Shown in pieces: positions 50,824 through 59,191 of a DNA stretch of 64,000 nt. How positions within the stretch are numbered: the first letter of the stretch is position 1; every line of letters starts with the position of its first letter. The translations under genes and the position numbers were made by a program. Under the pieces are notes generated by a model. It saw only the letters and a program-made list of their open reading frames with translations. It made no database searches and was not told where the DNA came from. The stretch lies in contig NZ_KB217478.1 of assembly GCF_000331305.1 (NCBI RefSeq), positions 3,954,475 through 4,018,474 on the forward strand, written 5' to 3'. This DNA comes from Calothrix sp. PCC 7103. Lineage in GTDB: Bacteria > Cyanobacteriota > Cyanobacteriia > Cyanobacteriales > Nostocaceae.

Positions 50824-51224
50824 TTATGAACTACGAGCAGGAATTTCAATCCAGAATTCATTTCCTTGACCTAATGTAGTTTTATATTTTAAGGCGCCAC
50901 CATGTTTTTGAACGATGATTTGATAACTAATTGATAATCCTAAACCAGTACCTTTGCCGACTGGTTTTGTTGTGAAAAAGGGGTGCGTAAATTTTTCTCG
51001 ATCTCTTGGCGCGCTATTAATTATATTATTCTTTATTATTTTTTATTATTTTTTAAATTGATTAAATTAATTCGTAGTTCTAACTGGCTAATAAATTGAC
51101 GACTTAAAACTTGTAAAGTAATGATTTGCTCTTCTGTCATAACTCTTGGCACCACGTCAGTAGCACATAATGTACCAAGAGCAAAATCATCTGGTGTCAC
51201 AAGCGGGGCGCCCATATAAAATAG
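50824..51224 (-). pseudogene. remnants of a GAF-domain histidine kinase
   Basis: Two pieces on the minus strand. 51036-51224 reads [20 protein letters not shown] then [20 protein letters not shown], the C-terminal half of a GAF domain, and stops. 50824-51015 reads [20 protein letters not shown], then YQIIVQKHGGALKYKT, ending FWIEIPARSS, the end of a histidine-kinase ATPase domain. The H-box and first ATPase motifs are missing. These are the two surviving ends of one kinase gene after a large internal deletion. Confidence 0.75.
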
Positions 51225-51230
51225 CCTATA

Positions 51231-51557
51231 CTACATGCGTGACAAAGCACTAACCTTTTTGAGTTTATCTGGCGCCAATCCTTCTAGTTCTTCAAGATTC
51301 AGCCAGCCTTCTTTAAGTAATCTGGCAAACACAAAGACGAGAACTGAATATCTATAATCATACTTACCATCAATATCGTGGCGCCTTGCACTTAAGAAAT
51401 CATGCAAAACCCAAATATCGTCTAGTTGCGTGATTCCATCTGCTATTTTATGAACTTCTTTGGCTAAAGCATTGATTTCTCGTTCGTAAGCTTTATCGAA
51501 AGCTGCTTTAGCTACTTCCTGTTCTGTTTGAGACCACTGAGTATCTGTCGCTTGCAT
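51231..51557 (-). CDS. frp: fluorescence recovery protein (FRP)
   Basis: A 108-residue FRP. The conserved middle, ITQLDDIWVLHDFLSARRHD, then IDGKYDYRYSVLVFVFARLL, matches the FRP family (Slr1964 type). FRP binds the red, active form of OCP, speeds its return to the orange form and helps release it from phycobilisomes, ending photoprotective quenching. It lies about 270 bases downstream of ocp on the same strand, the usual linkage. A strong hairpin in the gap may separate or modulate the two messages. Confidence 0.93.
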   Translation of the reverse strand: MQATDTQWSQTEQEVAKAAFDKAYEREINALAKEVHKIADGITQLDDIWVLHDFLSARRHDIDGKYDYRYSVLVFVFARLLKEGWLNLEELEGLAPDKLKKVSALSRM

Positions 51558-51740
51558 TGTCAGAATTCAAATATATGTGTTAAGAAAATTTTTAGACTGA
51601 TATCATGTTTTTAGTTAATACTCATCATTGACAGCAAATTTAAACAATCACAAAACTGCGATTGCCTTTATTTAAATCAATATTTTATAAGTAGTTAAGA
51701 AAACGTGATACTTATTATATTACCAGATTATGCTAGTAAT

Positions 51741-51769
51741 TTCAAAATAATAGAGCGCTCTATTTTGAA
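51741..51769. other. hairpin between ocp and frp
   Basis: TTCAAAATA, then (bulged) GAGC, pairs with GCTC, then TATTTTGAA: a 13-bp stem around the core GAGCGCTC. It lies between the ocp stop and frp start and could reduce read-through into frp. Confidence 0.6.
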
Positions 51770-51808
51770 GAACGCTCACTTAATCATCGGAAATTTGATG
51801 TCAATGTG

Positions 51809-51832
51809 TATCTATCTATCTATCTATCTATC
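51809..51832. repeat. tetranucleotide microsatellite (TATC)6 at the ocp stop
   Basis: Six perfect TATC units, GATA on the coding strand. The ocp stop TAG is the first TAG of the tract, so slippage should change only the 3' UTR length. Confidence 0.9.
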
Positions 51833-52787
51833 GAGCCAAATTTAATAACTCTTTGGGAGAAGCAAGCAAATCAATAGCAACAAAGAAAATCTTACCTTGG
51901 GGATTTAACAAAAATCTCCAAGCCATATTCATTCCAACAGCGGCGCCAAACCAAGGAGTTTGTACTTTACCAGTAACCTTAATTTGGGTATAACCATCTT
52001 CAGCAGGTTCAAGAATACCGCGTTCAGGAAGTAACTTAAGGTTTTGGCAATCTTCACGGAAGAAACGTAATACAGCTTCTTTTCCAACAATTGGTCTTTG
52101 GAAAGGAGGTTGTAAAGCACCGTCTGGCTCAAACAACTCGATTAATGCATCAAAGTCATTTGCATTCATGTTGTTCATATAGCTCAACACGGTTGGATTA
52201 TCAAGACCTTCAATATTGACTTTAACTCGTTGTGATAACTCTTTGGGAAGAACAACAGGCTCAGAAACCCGCTCATAATTACCCATTTTGTTAGGGTCAT
52301 ATCCCATGTCAACTACAAAATTACGTAGTACTGTAATTTGTTGTCCGGGTTCCAAATTTCTGATAGCTTGCAATACAGCACTCGCATTAGCAGAAAGCTG
52401 ATAACCTTCTGGAATTGGCGCCACAATTCCTTCTTCCATCCATTTTCCGAGCTGGTACCAAAAACCTAACTTAATATTTGCAGACCAAGTACCATAAGTA
52501 CGACAAATAGGAGTATCAGCACCATTTGTCAAATCGCACATTACTTGCGATTGCTCGCGAAAATCCATTTGACGGATTTGGTTCATAGTAGCTTCTGCAA
52601 ACTGCATATTAGCGGCGCCAGGAGCTGCAATAGTAATGGTTTTACCCATTTCTAAGTAAGCAAACCAAATCAACGCAAGTTGATCTTCTGCATTCAGTTG
52701 TGCGAATCGTGCAATCGTTGCTGGTACTGCATCAGCGGATAGTGTGTTAGGAAATATACTACGGGCTGAATCGATGGTAAATGGCAT
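51828..52787 (-). CDS. ocp: orange carotenoid protein
   Basis: 319-residue OCP, the blue-light-activated soluble carotenoid protein that quenches phycobilisome excitation as heat. The helical N-terminal domain (FAQLNAEDQLALIWFAYLEM, CDLTNGADTPICRTYGTW, FWYQLGKWMEEG) and the NTF2-like C-terminal domain (NNMNANDFDALIELFEPDGA, TPWFGAAVGMNMAWRFLLN) are both complete. The Trp/Tyr carotenoid contacts in the C-terminal domain lie in this latter stretch. Gene order ocp-frp on the minus strand is standard. psbA lies beyond the upstream gap. Confidence 0.98.
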   Translation of the reverse strand: MPFTIDSARSIFPNTLSADAVPATIARFAQLNAEDQLALIWFAYLEMGKTITIAAPGAANMQFAEATMNQIRQMDFREQSQVMCDLTNGADTPICRTYGTWSANIKLGFWYQLGKWMEEGIVAPIPEGYQLSANASAVLQAIRNLEPGQQITVLRNFVVDMGYDPNKMGNYERVSEPVVLPKELSQRVKVNIEGLDNPTVLSYMNNMNANDFDALIELFEPDGALQPPFQRPIVGKEAVLRFFREDCQNLKLLPERGILEPAEDGYTQIKVTGKVQTPWFGAAVGMNMAWRFLLNPQGKIFFVAIDLLASPKELLNLAR

Positions 52788-53106
52788 AGCAGAATTTTCC
52801 TTAACAAATTTACTAGTGGTGAAAAGCTCAAGCTATAAACTTTTTCGACAGAAACTTATGAACAAGCCTCTGGGGATAGAAATGTATCGCCTACTACTTA
52901 AAGTTAGCACAGGTTTGTTTATAAATGTACATAAATGTTTACAATTTTTGATGTCAATTTCTTATCTCAGTTATTAAAATAAAATTTATTTCGGTGTATT
53001 TAAAATGTCCAGAAATATGATATAAGCCACTGGCAACGGATATAAACGGATGTAACGGATGATTTGTTAAATTTAGTATAGGTTGGTTTGATGCCGTATA
53101 AACATG
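52788..53106. other. ocp upstream region, no gene
   Basis: About 320 bases between the ocp start and the psbA terminator. It must hold the ocp promoter; I could not identify consensus boxes with confidence. Confidence 0.4.
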
Positions 53107-53138
53107 CAAAAAGCGTCTCTGTTACTAGAGACGCTTTT
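53107..53138 (-). terminator. intrinsic terminator of psbA
   Basis: AAAAGCGTCTCT pairs with AGAGACGCTTTT around a short loop, ending in TTTTT on the minus strand, 28 bases past the psbA stop. Confidence 0.85.
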
Positions 53139-53165
53139 GCGTTGGTTATTTTAGTTGTAGACTTA

Positions 53166-54272
<1,107 letters not shown>

Positions 54273-54382
54273 TCAATTATGTATACAAGCGATGTGCTTG
54301 CTTGTTTCTAATATAGTTTACATTGCTTAACAATTACAAGTAATGAGTGATTATCATTAGTTATCAAATATATCAGTGTCAC

Positions 54383-54928
54383 TTATATAACTTGTAATTG
54401 TGGAATATGACTATTTGGGAGTGGTGTCATTATATTGGCGCCACGGCGAATATTATCGGTGCCGTTGCTTCCTCCCTTGGAGTGAGGATGAATATGGCTA
54501 CCATGTTTATCAGATAGGAATTGGCGAATATCTCTTTCCGAGGCGCCTAACTTTGATGTACCTGGTATTTTGTTAAATAACTTCATTACATCCGCATCGC
54601 TTCTAGGTGCTTCCCCAACTCTTACACCTGCTCGATATTTCAACCTGTTAGCAATTTTGGGCATCTCAGCTAATAATTGTTGTGCTGTTTGGGGTAAGTC
54701 TTTGAGAGCGGCGCCAATAACTACACCTGATGTCGCAAACGCAACTGTTGTAGAGGCAGTATTACTTATAGATTTTCCAGCGTTTTGAATTGCTTCGATA
54801 CCTGGTTGTACTGTCGCGATTGCGGATACTGTGGTATTTTCAACAGTAATTTTAATTTGACTCGCTGCATCTGAAACGGTATTAATAGCATCTGTAGTAG
54901 TTTTCTTAACTTGATTAATAAAATCCAT
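54383..54928 (-). CDS. hypothetical protein with possible HNH-like C-terminal motif
   Basis: 181 residues. The first ~100 are Thr/Ala-rich amphipathic helix (VKKTTTDAINTVSDAASQIK, VENTTVSAIATVQPGIEA) with a hydrophobic stretch TTVAFATSGVVIGAALKDL. The C-terminal part has a basic helix and DKHGSHIHPHSKGGSNGTDN, which resembles the core of HNH nucleases (DHI.P.SKGGS....N). Nuclease activity is unproven, and the final His/Asn of the motif is hard to place. Three GGCGCC sites lie in the gene. It is isolated between psbA and the DUF4351 gene. Confidence 0.55.
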   Translation of the reverse strand: MDFINQVKKTTTDAINTVSDAASQIKITVENTTVSAIATVQPGIEAIQNAGKSISNTASTTVAFATSGVVIGAALKDLPQTAQQLLAEMPKIANRLKYRAGVRVGEAPRSDADVMKLFNKIPGTSKLGASERDIRQFLSDKHGSHIHPHSKGGSNGTDNIRRGANIMTPLPNSHIPQLQVI

Positions 54929-55152
54929 TTTTATACTGCCAAATTTTGATTATCAGTAATATTTACAGCTTGGCATTACAACATCCGATTTGTCTAGATG
55001 GTAAGTATATATAGTTACATAACTAAGAAAAAGTGGCGCCAGTCTAAAGGGTTATTGTCTGGTAATGAGATAAATTTATAAAGGTTAAACAAAAAGTCGA
55101 GAGATATTACCCCCGACTTTTTCATGACTTAATTTCAAAAAAAGTTAATTTA

Positions 55153-56016
55153 TTAAAGTTCTTGATTTAACCAAGCTTCTAAGTTAGTTATGGTAGAAAA
55201 ATCTAACAACGCTTCTCCTAATACCTCTAATTGTTCAGTTGACAGCAAACGGACTCGTTCGGTTATCGATGTATCAATCTTACCAAAACGGCGATTTAGT
55301 TGACGTAGAACTAAACGTTGTTCTCCGCGTTGTTCTCCGCGCTGTTCTCCTTCGGCTCTTCCTTCTTGCTTGGCAAGTTCGCGGTCTTGTTGATAAAGTG
55401 GCGCCAGTCTCATAAGTAACTCCGTTTCTTCTGTATCTTCTGGTTTATAAAATTCTAGATTTTGCTTGAAGTTGTACAAACATTCTAGCGTTGCTTGCTT
55501 GAAAGGGTTATTGTCTGGTAACGAGATCAATTCATCAATGGCATTTTTCTGCGTTGTCTCTCGACCTAAAATCCTTAGCCACAAAGTTTCAGACCGACTT
55601 GGTAACTCGTGTATAGTAACGATTGCTGTTCTGCATATTTCTGCCGTAAAATAAATACCAGGCGCCCAATTGGCATCTTGTTCTGCTTTACATTTGGATA
55701 ATATCTCATCCGATATCGTTGGTGTGAGAATCCATTGTTTTGGTATTGCTGTTTCCAATAGAACAGTTTTCTTTCGCTTTGCTTCTCGCTGCAATGCTTT
55801 TTGAACTTCTAATACCCTGATTATACAATCAGAAATATCATCTTCTGATACCGGATTACGAAACGGCTCAAATATTGCGGGAAACTCTGCAAACTTTCCA
55901 AGTAGACCCAATGGTGCTAACTCAGGGTTTTGCAGCACACGAGGAGTAAATAAAATATCTATCATTTTTACTTCTGCTGCAACGCGACTTGGCGCTTTAA
56001 TTGCACCATAAGGCAC
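55153..56016 (-). CDS. DUF4351-type protein with lost upstream start
   Basis: 287 residues as read from GTG at 56016, but the family N-terminus continues upstream in frame: ITRFIHDQFSKDFLESLLVP (56017-56070), where relatives begin MTRFIHDQF. The initiator position reads ATT, so the ATG seems mutated, and the protein is either made from ATT, started at the GTG, or not made. The body has VKMIDILFTPR, ELPSRSETLWLRILGR, an EGEQRGEQRGEQR repeat and the DUF4351 C-terminal domain (VLRQLNRRFGKIDTSI). Related proteins are thought to belong to the PD-(D/E)XK nuclease-like Rpn group, often tied to mobile DNA. Confidence 0.75.
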   Translation of the reverse strand: MPYGAIKAPSRVAAEVKMIDILFTPRVLQNPELAPLGLLGKFAEFPAIFEPFRNPVSEDDISDCIIRVLEVQKALQREAKRKKTVLLETAIPKQWILTPTISDEILSKCKAEQDANWAPGIYFTAEICRTAIVTIHELPSRSETLWLRILGRETTQKNAIDELISLPDNNPFKQATLECLYNFKQNLEFYKPEDTEETELLMRLAPLYQQDRELAKQEGRAEGEQRGEQRGEQRLVLRQLNRRFGKIDTSITERVRLLSTEQLEVLGEALLDFSTITNLEAWLNQEL

Positions 56017-56070
56017 CAGTAAAGATTCAAGAAAATCTTTACTAAACTGGTCGTGGATGAACCTAGTAAT

Positions 56071-56343
56071 TCAGTTTTACTGCTTATTAAACTGTTTGAA
56101 TTTGATAAATACTAAAGTATCACCATTGTTAGTATTCTAGTATTAAATAATGTGATAAACTGCATGTATATTAAACCACTATTATTCTCATTCTACAAAA
56201 AGCTTTATTTTCGCGCAAAGCTGTTTTTATATGAATTTAAATCACGTGTATATTGTGATAATGATTATTAACATGTTCAAATAATTTTTTTACTCTTGTC
56301 GGTTTGTCAAATTAGAAAAAGCTTGTTGTATTAAATAAGGATG
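56071..56343. other. intergenic region
   Basis: AT-rich spacer between the DUF4351 gene and the CHAT fragment. The minus strand just past the CHAT stop encodes HPYLIQQAFSNLTNRQE, perhaps a scrap of the lost gene end, but it is too short to place. Confidence 0.35.
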
Positions 56344-56697
56344 TTAGCAAGCATTGAGAACAACACACTCAACTTGCTCGCTAAACAATTGAAATAATTG
56401 AGCCAAAGCAGCTGCATCAATTAATCTAGTTTGACCTGCCTCATCTTCAAAAATCAACCCTTCTTCACCTGCACCATGTCCAGAAAAATGTATAATTTGT
56501 GGCTCATAATCTAAAATAGCTCTGTGAATATCCCGATATTGAACTGCTTCTGCTGTGTTTATTAAATATCTATCACGCTGCTTAGAACGCTTTAAACCAT
56601 CTTTAATTTCACGCATTTCTTCATCCAGACGCAACCTAGATGTACCAAGAGGATTTGCAGACATTAGCAGAATCCGAGTATAAAATTTATCATCCAT
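56344..56697 (-). pseudogene. truncated CHAT-domain (caspase-like) protein
   Basis: 117 residues: MDDKFYTRILLMSANPLGTS then RLRLDEEMREIKDGLKRS, the usual N-terminus of cyanobacterial CHAT peptidase domains, with catalytic His in IIHFSGHGAGEEG. It ends at VVLNAC, where the catalytic Cys is directly followed by a stop. Complete CHAT domains continue past the Cys for about 100 residues, so the active site cannot be finished. It is probably a decayed fragment of a larger CHAT protein, although the His/Cys pair is kept. Confidence 0.7.
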
Positions 56698-56877
56698 ATT
56701 ATATAAAGTTAAAATATAAGGACTATGTAAAATAAGAGATACAGAATTATTTTGGTTAATTTTAGATAGATACTTAGATTAAAGCTAGTTAATTTATATA
56801 TTACAGCAATAAGCATTTTCAATAAATTTAGGTATGTTAAGATATTTACCCAAATTCTTGTCTCTTCTCTCTTGTCT

Positions 56878-56915
56878 CTTGTGGAACGGGCGGGCAAGGA
56901 TGCCCAACCCACAAG
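56878..56915. repeat. dispersed hairpin repeat, family A (variant)
   Basis: CTTGTGGAACGGGCGGGCAAGG then ATGCCCAACCCACAAG: a variant copy with a longer outer stem (CTTGTGG/CCACAAG). Together with 56698-57015 it forms the gap before the YdcF-like gene, which has no other feature. Confidence 0.6.
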
Positions 56916-57015
56916 ATAGTTATATAGCTATGCAAAATATAGATGTGCGTAAAATTGGCTTGTTGGCTTGTAGATATATAACAGCTATAAATAACCACAG
57001 AATCAAATCTAATTA

Positions 57016-57600
57016 ATGAGCAGGCGCCTTTTTAAAATATTTCTTACAGTTGGAGTACTATCAACACTCTGTGCTATTCCAGCAGCAATTTTAGTAATTG
57101 ATGGATTACGTGATGATGTTCATCAAGCAGATAGTGCTGTGGTGCTTGGTAATAAAGTTGAAACCAATGGGCAACCCTCACCTCGTTTGCAAGCCAGGTT
57201 AGATAAAACAGTTCAATTGTATCAACAAGGTTTGTTTGCAAATGTAATTGTAAGCGGTGGAGTGGGAATTGAAGGTTTTAATGAGGCAGTAGTTATGAAA
57301 CAGTACCTTGTTGCTCATGGAATACCAGAAGCGCATATATATGTAGATAGCAACGGTAAGACAACTTATTTAACTGCTAAAAATACTGCTCGCATTATGA
57401 AAGAACAAAATTGGCAGAGTGTGATGGTTATTTCTCAATATTTCCATATACCACGCTCTAAGCTAGCTTTAAATAGATTTGGTGTTTCTCAAGTTTACTC
57501 AGCCCATGCTAATTTTTATGAATTAAGGGATATTTACTCTACTGCTAGAGAGGTTGTTGGTTATGCATCTTACTTATTCCGGACTTATGATGCAATATAA
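57016..57600 (+). CDS. YdcF/SanA-like DUF218 membrane protein
   Basis: 194 residues. An N-terminal membrane anchor (RLFKIFLTVGVLSTLCAIPA) precedes a DUF218 domain: DSAVVLGNKVETNGQPSPRL, VIVSGGVGIEGFNEAVVM, IYVDSNGKTTYLTAKNTARI and VMVISQYFHIPRSKLAL. The family includes YdcF, ElyC and SanA of enteric bacteria, which affect envelope integrity; the catalytic role is uncertain. The ATG at 57016 gives the anchor. No clear operon partner. Confidence 0.85.
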   Translation: MSRRLFKIFLTVGVLSTLCAIPAAILVIDGLRDDVHQADSAVVLGNKVETNGQPSPRLQARLDKTVQLYQQGLFANVIVSGGVGIEGFNEAVVMKQYLVAHGIPEAHIYVDSNGKTTYLTAKNTARIMKEQNWQSVMVISQYFHIPRSKLALNRFGVSQVYSAHANFYELRDIYSTAREVVGYASYLFRTYDAI

Positions 57601-57627
57601 GTAGGTGCAGGAGCAGGAACTTTATAC

Positions 57628-57672
57628 CTGGTATCGCTGTTTCGGATAGAACAGTTTTCTTTCGCTTTGCTG
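57628..57672 (-). pseudogene. relic of a DUF4351-type gene
   Basis: The minus strand encodes AAKRKKTVLSETAIP, matching EAKRKKTVLLETAIP in the DUF4351 gene at 55153. Only about 45 bases match; it is a scrap of a second copy, between the YdcF-like gene and the antitoxin. Confidence 0.6.
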
Positions 57673-57863
57673 CAATTACCGAACTATCTGCAAGATTTAA
57701 ATCTAGTTTTGCGCTTTGCATAACCCTGTTCGCTATCATAAGAAAGCAAATTTTCCAATAGCGAAGGAAGTTTGGAGACGCGGTTAGCTATCCTACAGGA
57801 TAAATTATATTGTCGTGACGTTGTGTGTATAATAGAGGTAAATGTTTAAATAAAATTTATAAA

Positions 57864-58142
57864 ATGCAAAGTCAGTCTGAATCTAAGTCTGAAAGAATTG
57901 ATATTCGTACAAGTGCCGCTGTTAAAAAATTGTTGCAGCAGGCAGCGTCAGCATCTCATAAGAATGTCAGCGAGTTTTTGTTAGAGCATGGGTTAATAGC
58001 GGCATCAGAAGCATTGACAAATCGGGTTTTATTTGTGTTAGATGATGAAAAATGGCAGGCTTTTCAAGAAGCGCTAGAGCGTCCCACACAAGATAAGCCT
58101 AATTTAAAACGTCTTTTGACAGAGCCAAGTGTTTTTGAATAG
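57864..58142 (+). CDS. TacA-like (DUF1778) antitoxin
   Basis: 92 residues from ATG at 57864: SERIDIRTSAAVKKLLQQAA is the ribbon-helix-helix DNA-binding part, and the tail (FVLDDEKWQAFQEALERPTQ) binds the toxin. The upstream GTG at 57825 is rejected because a TATAAT box overlaps it. DUF1778 antitoxins neutralise GNAT acetyltransferase toxins that block charged tRNAs. The toxin gene follows 14 bases downstream, the classic order antitoxin first. The pair likely autoregulates. Confidence 0.9.
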   Translation: MQSQSESKSERIDIRTSAAVKKLLQQAASASHKNVSEFLLEHGLIAASEALTNRVLFVLDDEKWQAFQEALERPTQDKPNLKRLLTEPSVFE

Positions 58143-58156
58143 GTGATTTTTGCTTT

Positions 58157-58618
58157 GTGCTTAAAATAGAAAAATTATCGGCAACTCATAATATTGAAGA
58201 TTTTGACTGTGGAAGCTCAGATTTAAACCGCTTTCTCCAGCGTTACGCTTTTCAGAGCCAACAGTCTAACAGTGCCCAAACTTATGTAGGTTGTTTAAAT
58301 GAAAGTGTAATTGGCTACTACAGTTTAGCCGTCGGCGCCGTTATGCATAACGAGGCACCAACTCGTGTGTCTAAAGGGTTAGCAAAACATCCTATACCAG
58401 TAATGATTTTGGCTCGTTTAGCAGTATCCAAGGAAGAACAAGGAAAAGGGATAGGTAAGGGATTACTGAAAGATGCATTAAAGCGAACATATCAAGCAGC
58501 TGATATAGCTGGAATAAGGGCACTGCTTGTTCACGCCAAAGATGATGAAGCGCGCGCTTGGTATGAAAAGTTTGATTTTGAATCTAGTGCAACCGACCCA
58601 TTACATCTTTTTTATTGA
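58157..58618 (+). CDS. TacT-like GNAT acetyltransferase toxin
   Basis: 153 residues of the GNAT fold. The acetyl-CoA loop is ILARLAVSKEEQGKGIGKGL (Q/R-x-x-G-x-G), followed by a helix and a late Tyr in ARAWYEKFDFESS. TacT-type toxins acetylate aminoacyl-tRNA and halt translation; specificity here is unknown. It starts at GTG 58157 just after the antitoxin, so the two form a type II toxin-antitoxin unit. All motif residues appear intact, so it is probably active. Confidence 0.9.
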   Translation: MLKIEKLSATHNIEDFDCGSSDLNRFLQRYAFQSQQSNSAQTYVGCLNESVIGYYSLAVGAVMHNEAPTRVSKGLAKHPIPVMILARLAVSKEEQGKGIGKGLLKDALKRTYQAADIAGIRALLVHAKDDEARAWYEKFDFESSATDPLHLFY

Positions 58619-59191
58619 TGAAGGATATTAAGAAAATATTGCAATCTTGATCACGAGCAGTTCTTGTAGTGTAGGCATCAAAAGCCTATGCTATGGTCAT
58701 CGCCGGACAGATAACCGCGTAATGATTTTCTATATATTAAAATATCTTGGGGTAATATGTTGCGTTTAATTAAATAATTCCAAGCTGCTTCACTATCAGC
58801 ATACATTTGTTCATTTGTTGGGTGGAGGCTTTGCGGAACCCAACCTACAAATATTCTGAAAGTCTTGGGCGCCTTCAGAATTCTTACAGGTTCTCCAATC
58901 TATTATCCTTTAACACATATGCTTATTTTATTCAAGGGAAGTTATTAAAATTCCGAAATTACAGGTAGTTAAACTGGCGCCAAACGTTAAGTTTTCCTTT
59001 AGTAAATACGCGAAACTTAGACGATAACCAATCAAGAAGTGATAATCGGCTGATTTAAGGCGAAAATTCCAATAGTTAATATAAGTTTACAAAGTCATTA
59101 AAATTTCACAAAGATAGTATAAATAGTAAGCAACATTGGGTTAAGACAGTGAACAATACCCATAGCTAGATATTAGAGCAGGCATCCCTCT
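58619..59191. other. intergenic region before glgP
   Basis: About 570 bases with short repeats (AACCCAACCTAC near 58840 and its inverse TTGTTGGGTGG near 58816) but no gene. The glgP promoter must lie in the right end. No tRNA is seen. Confidence 0.45.
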
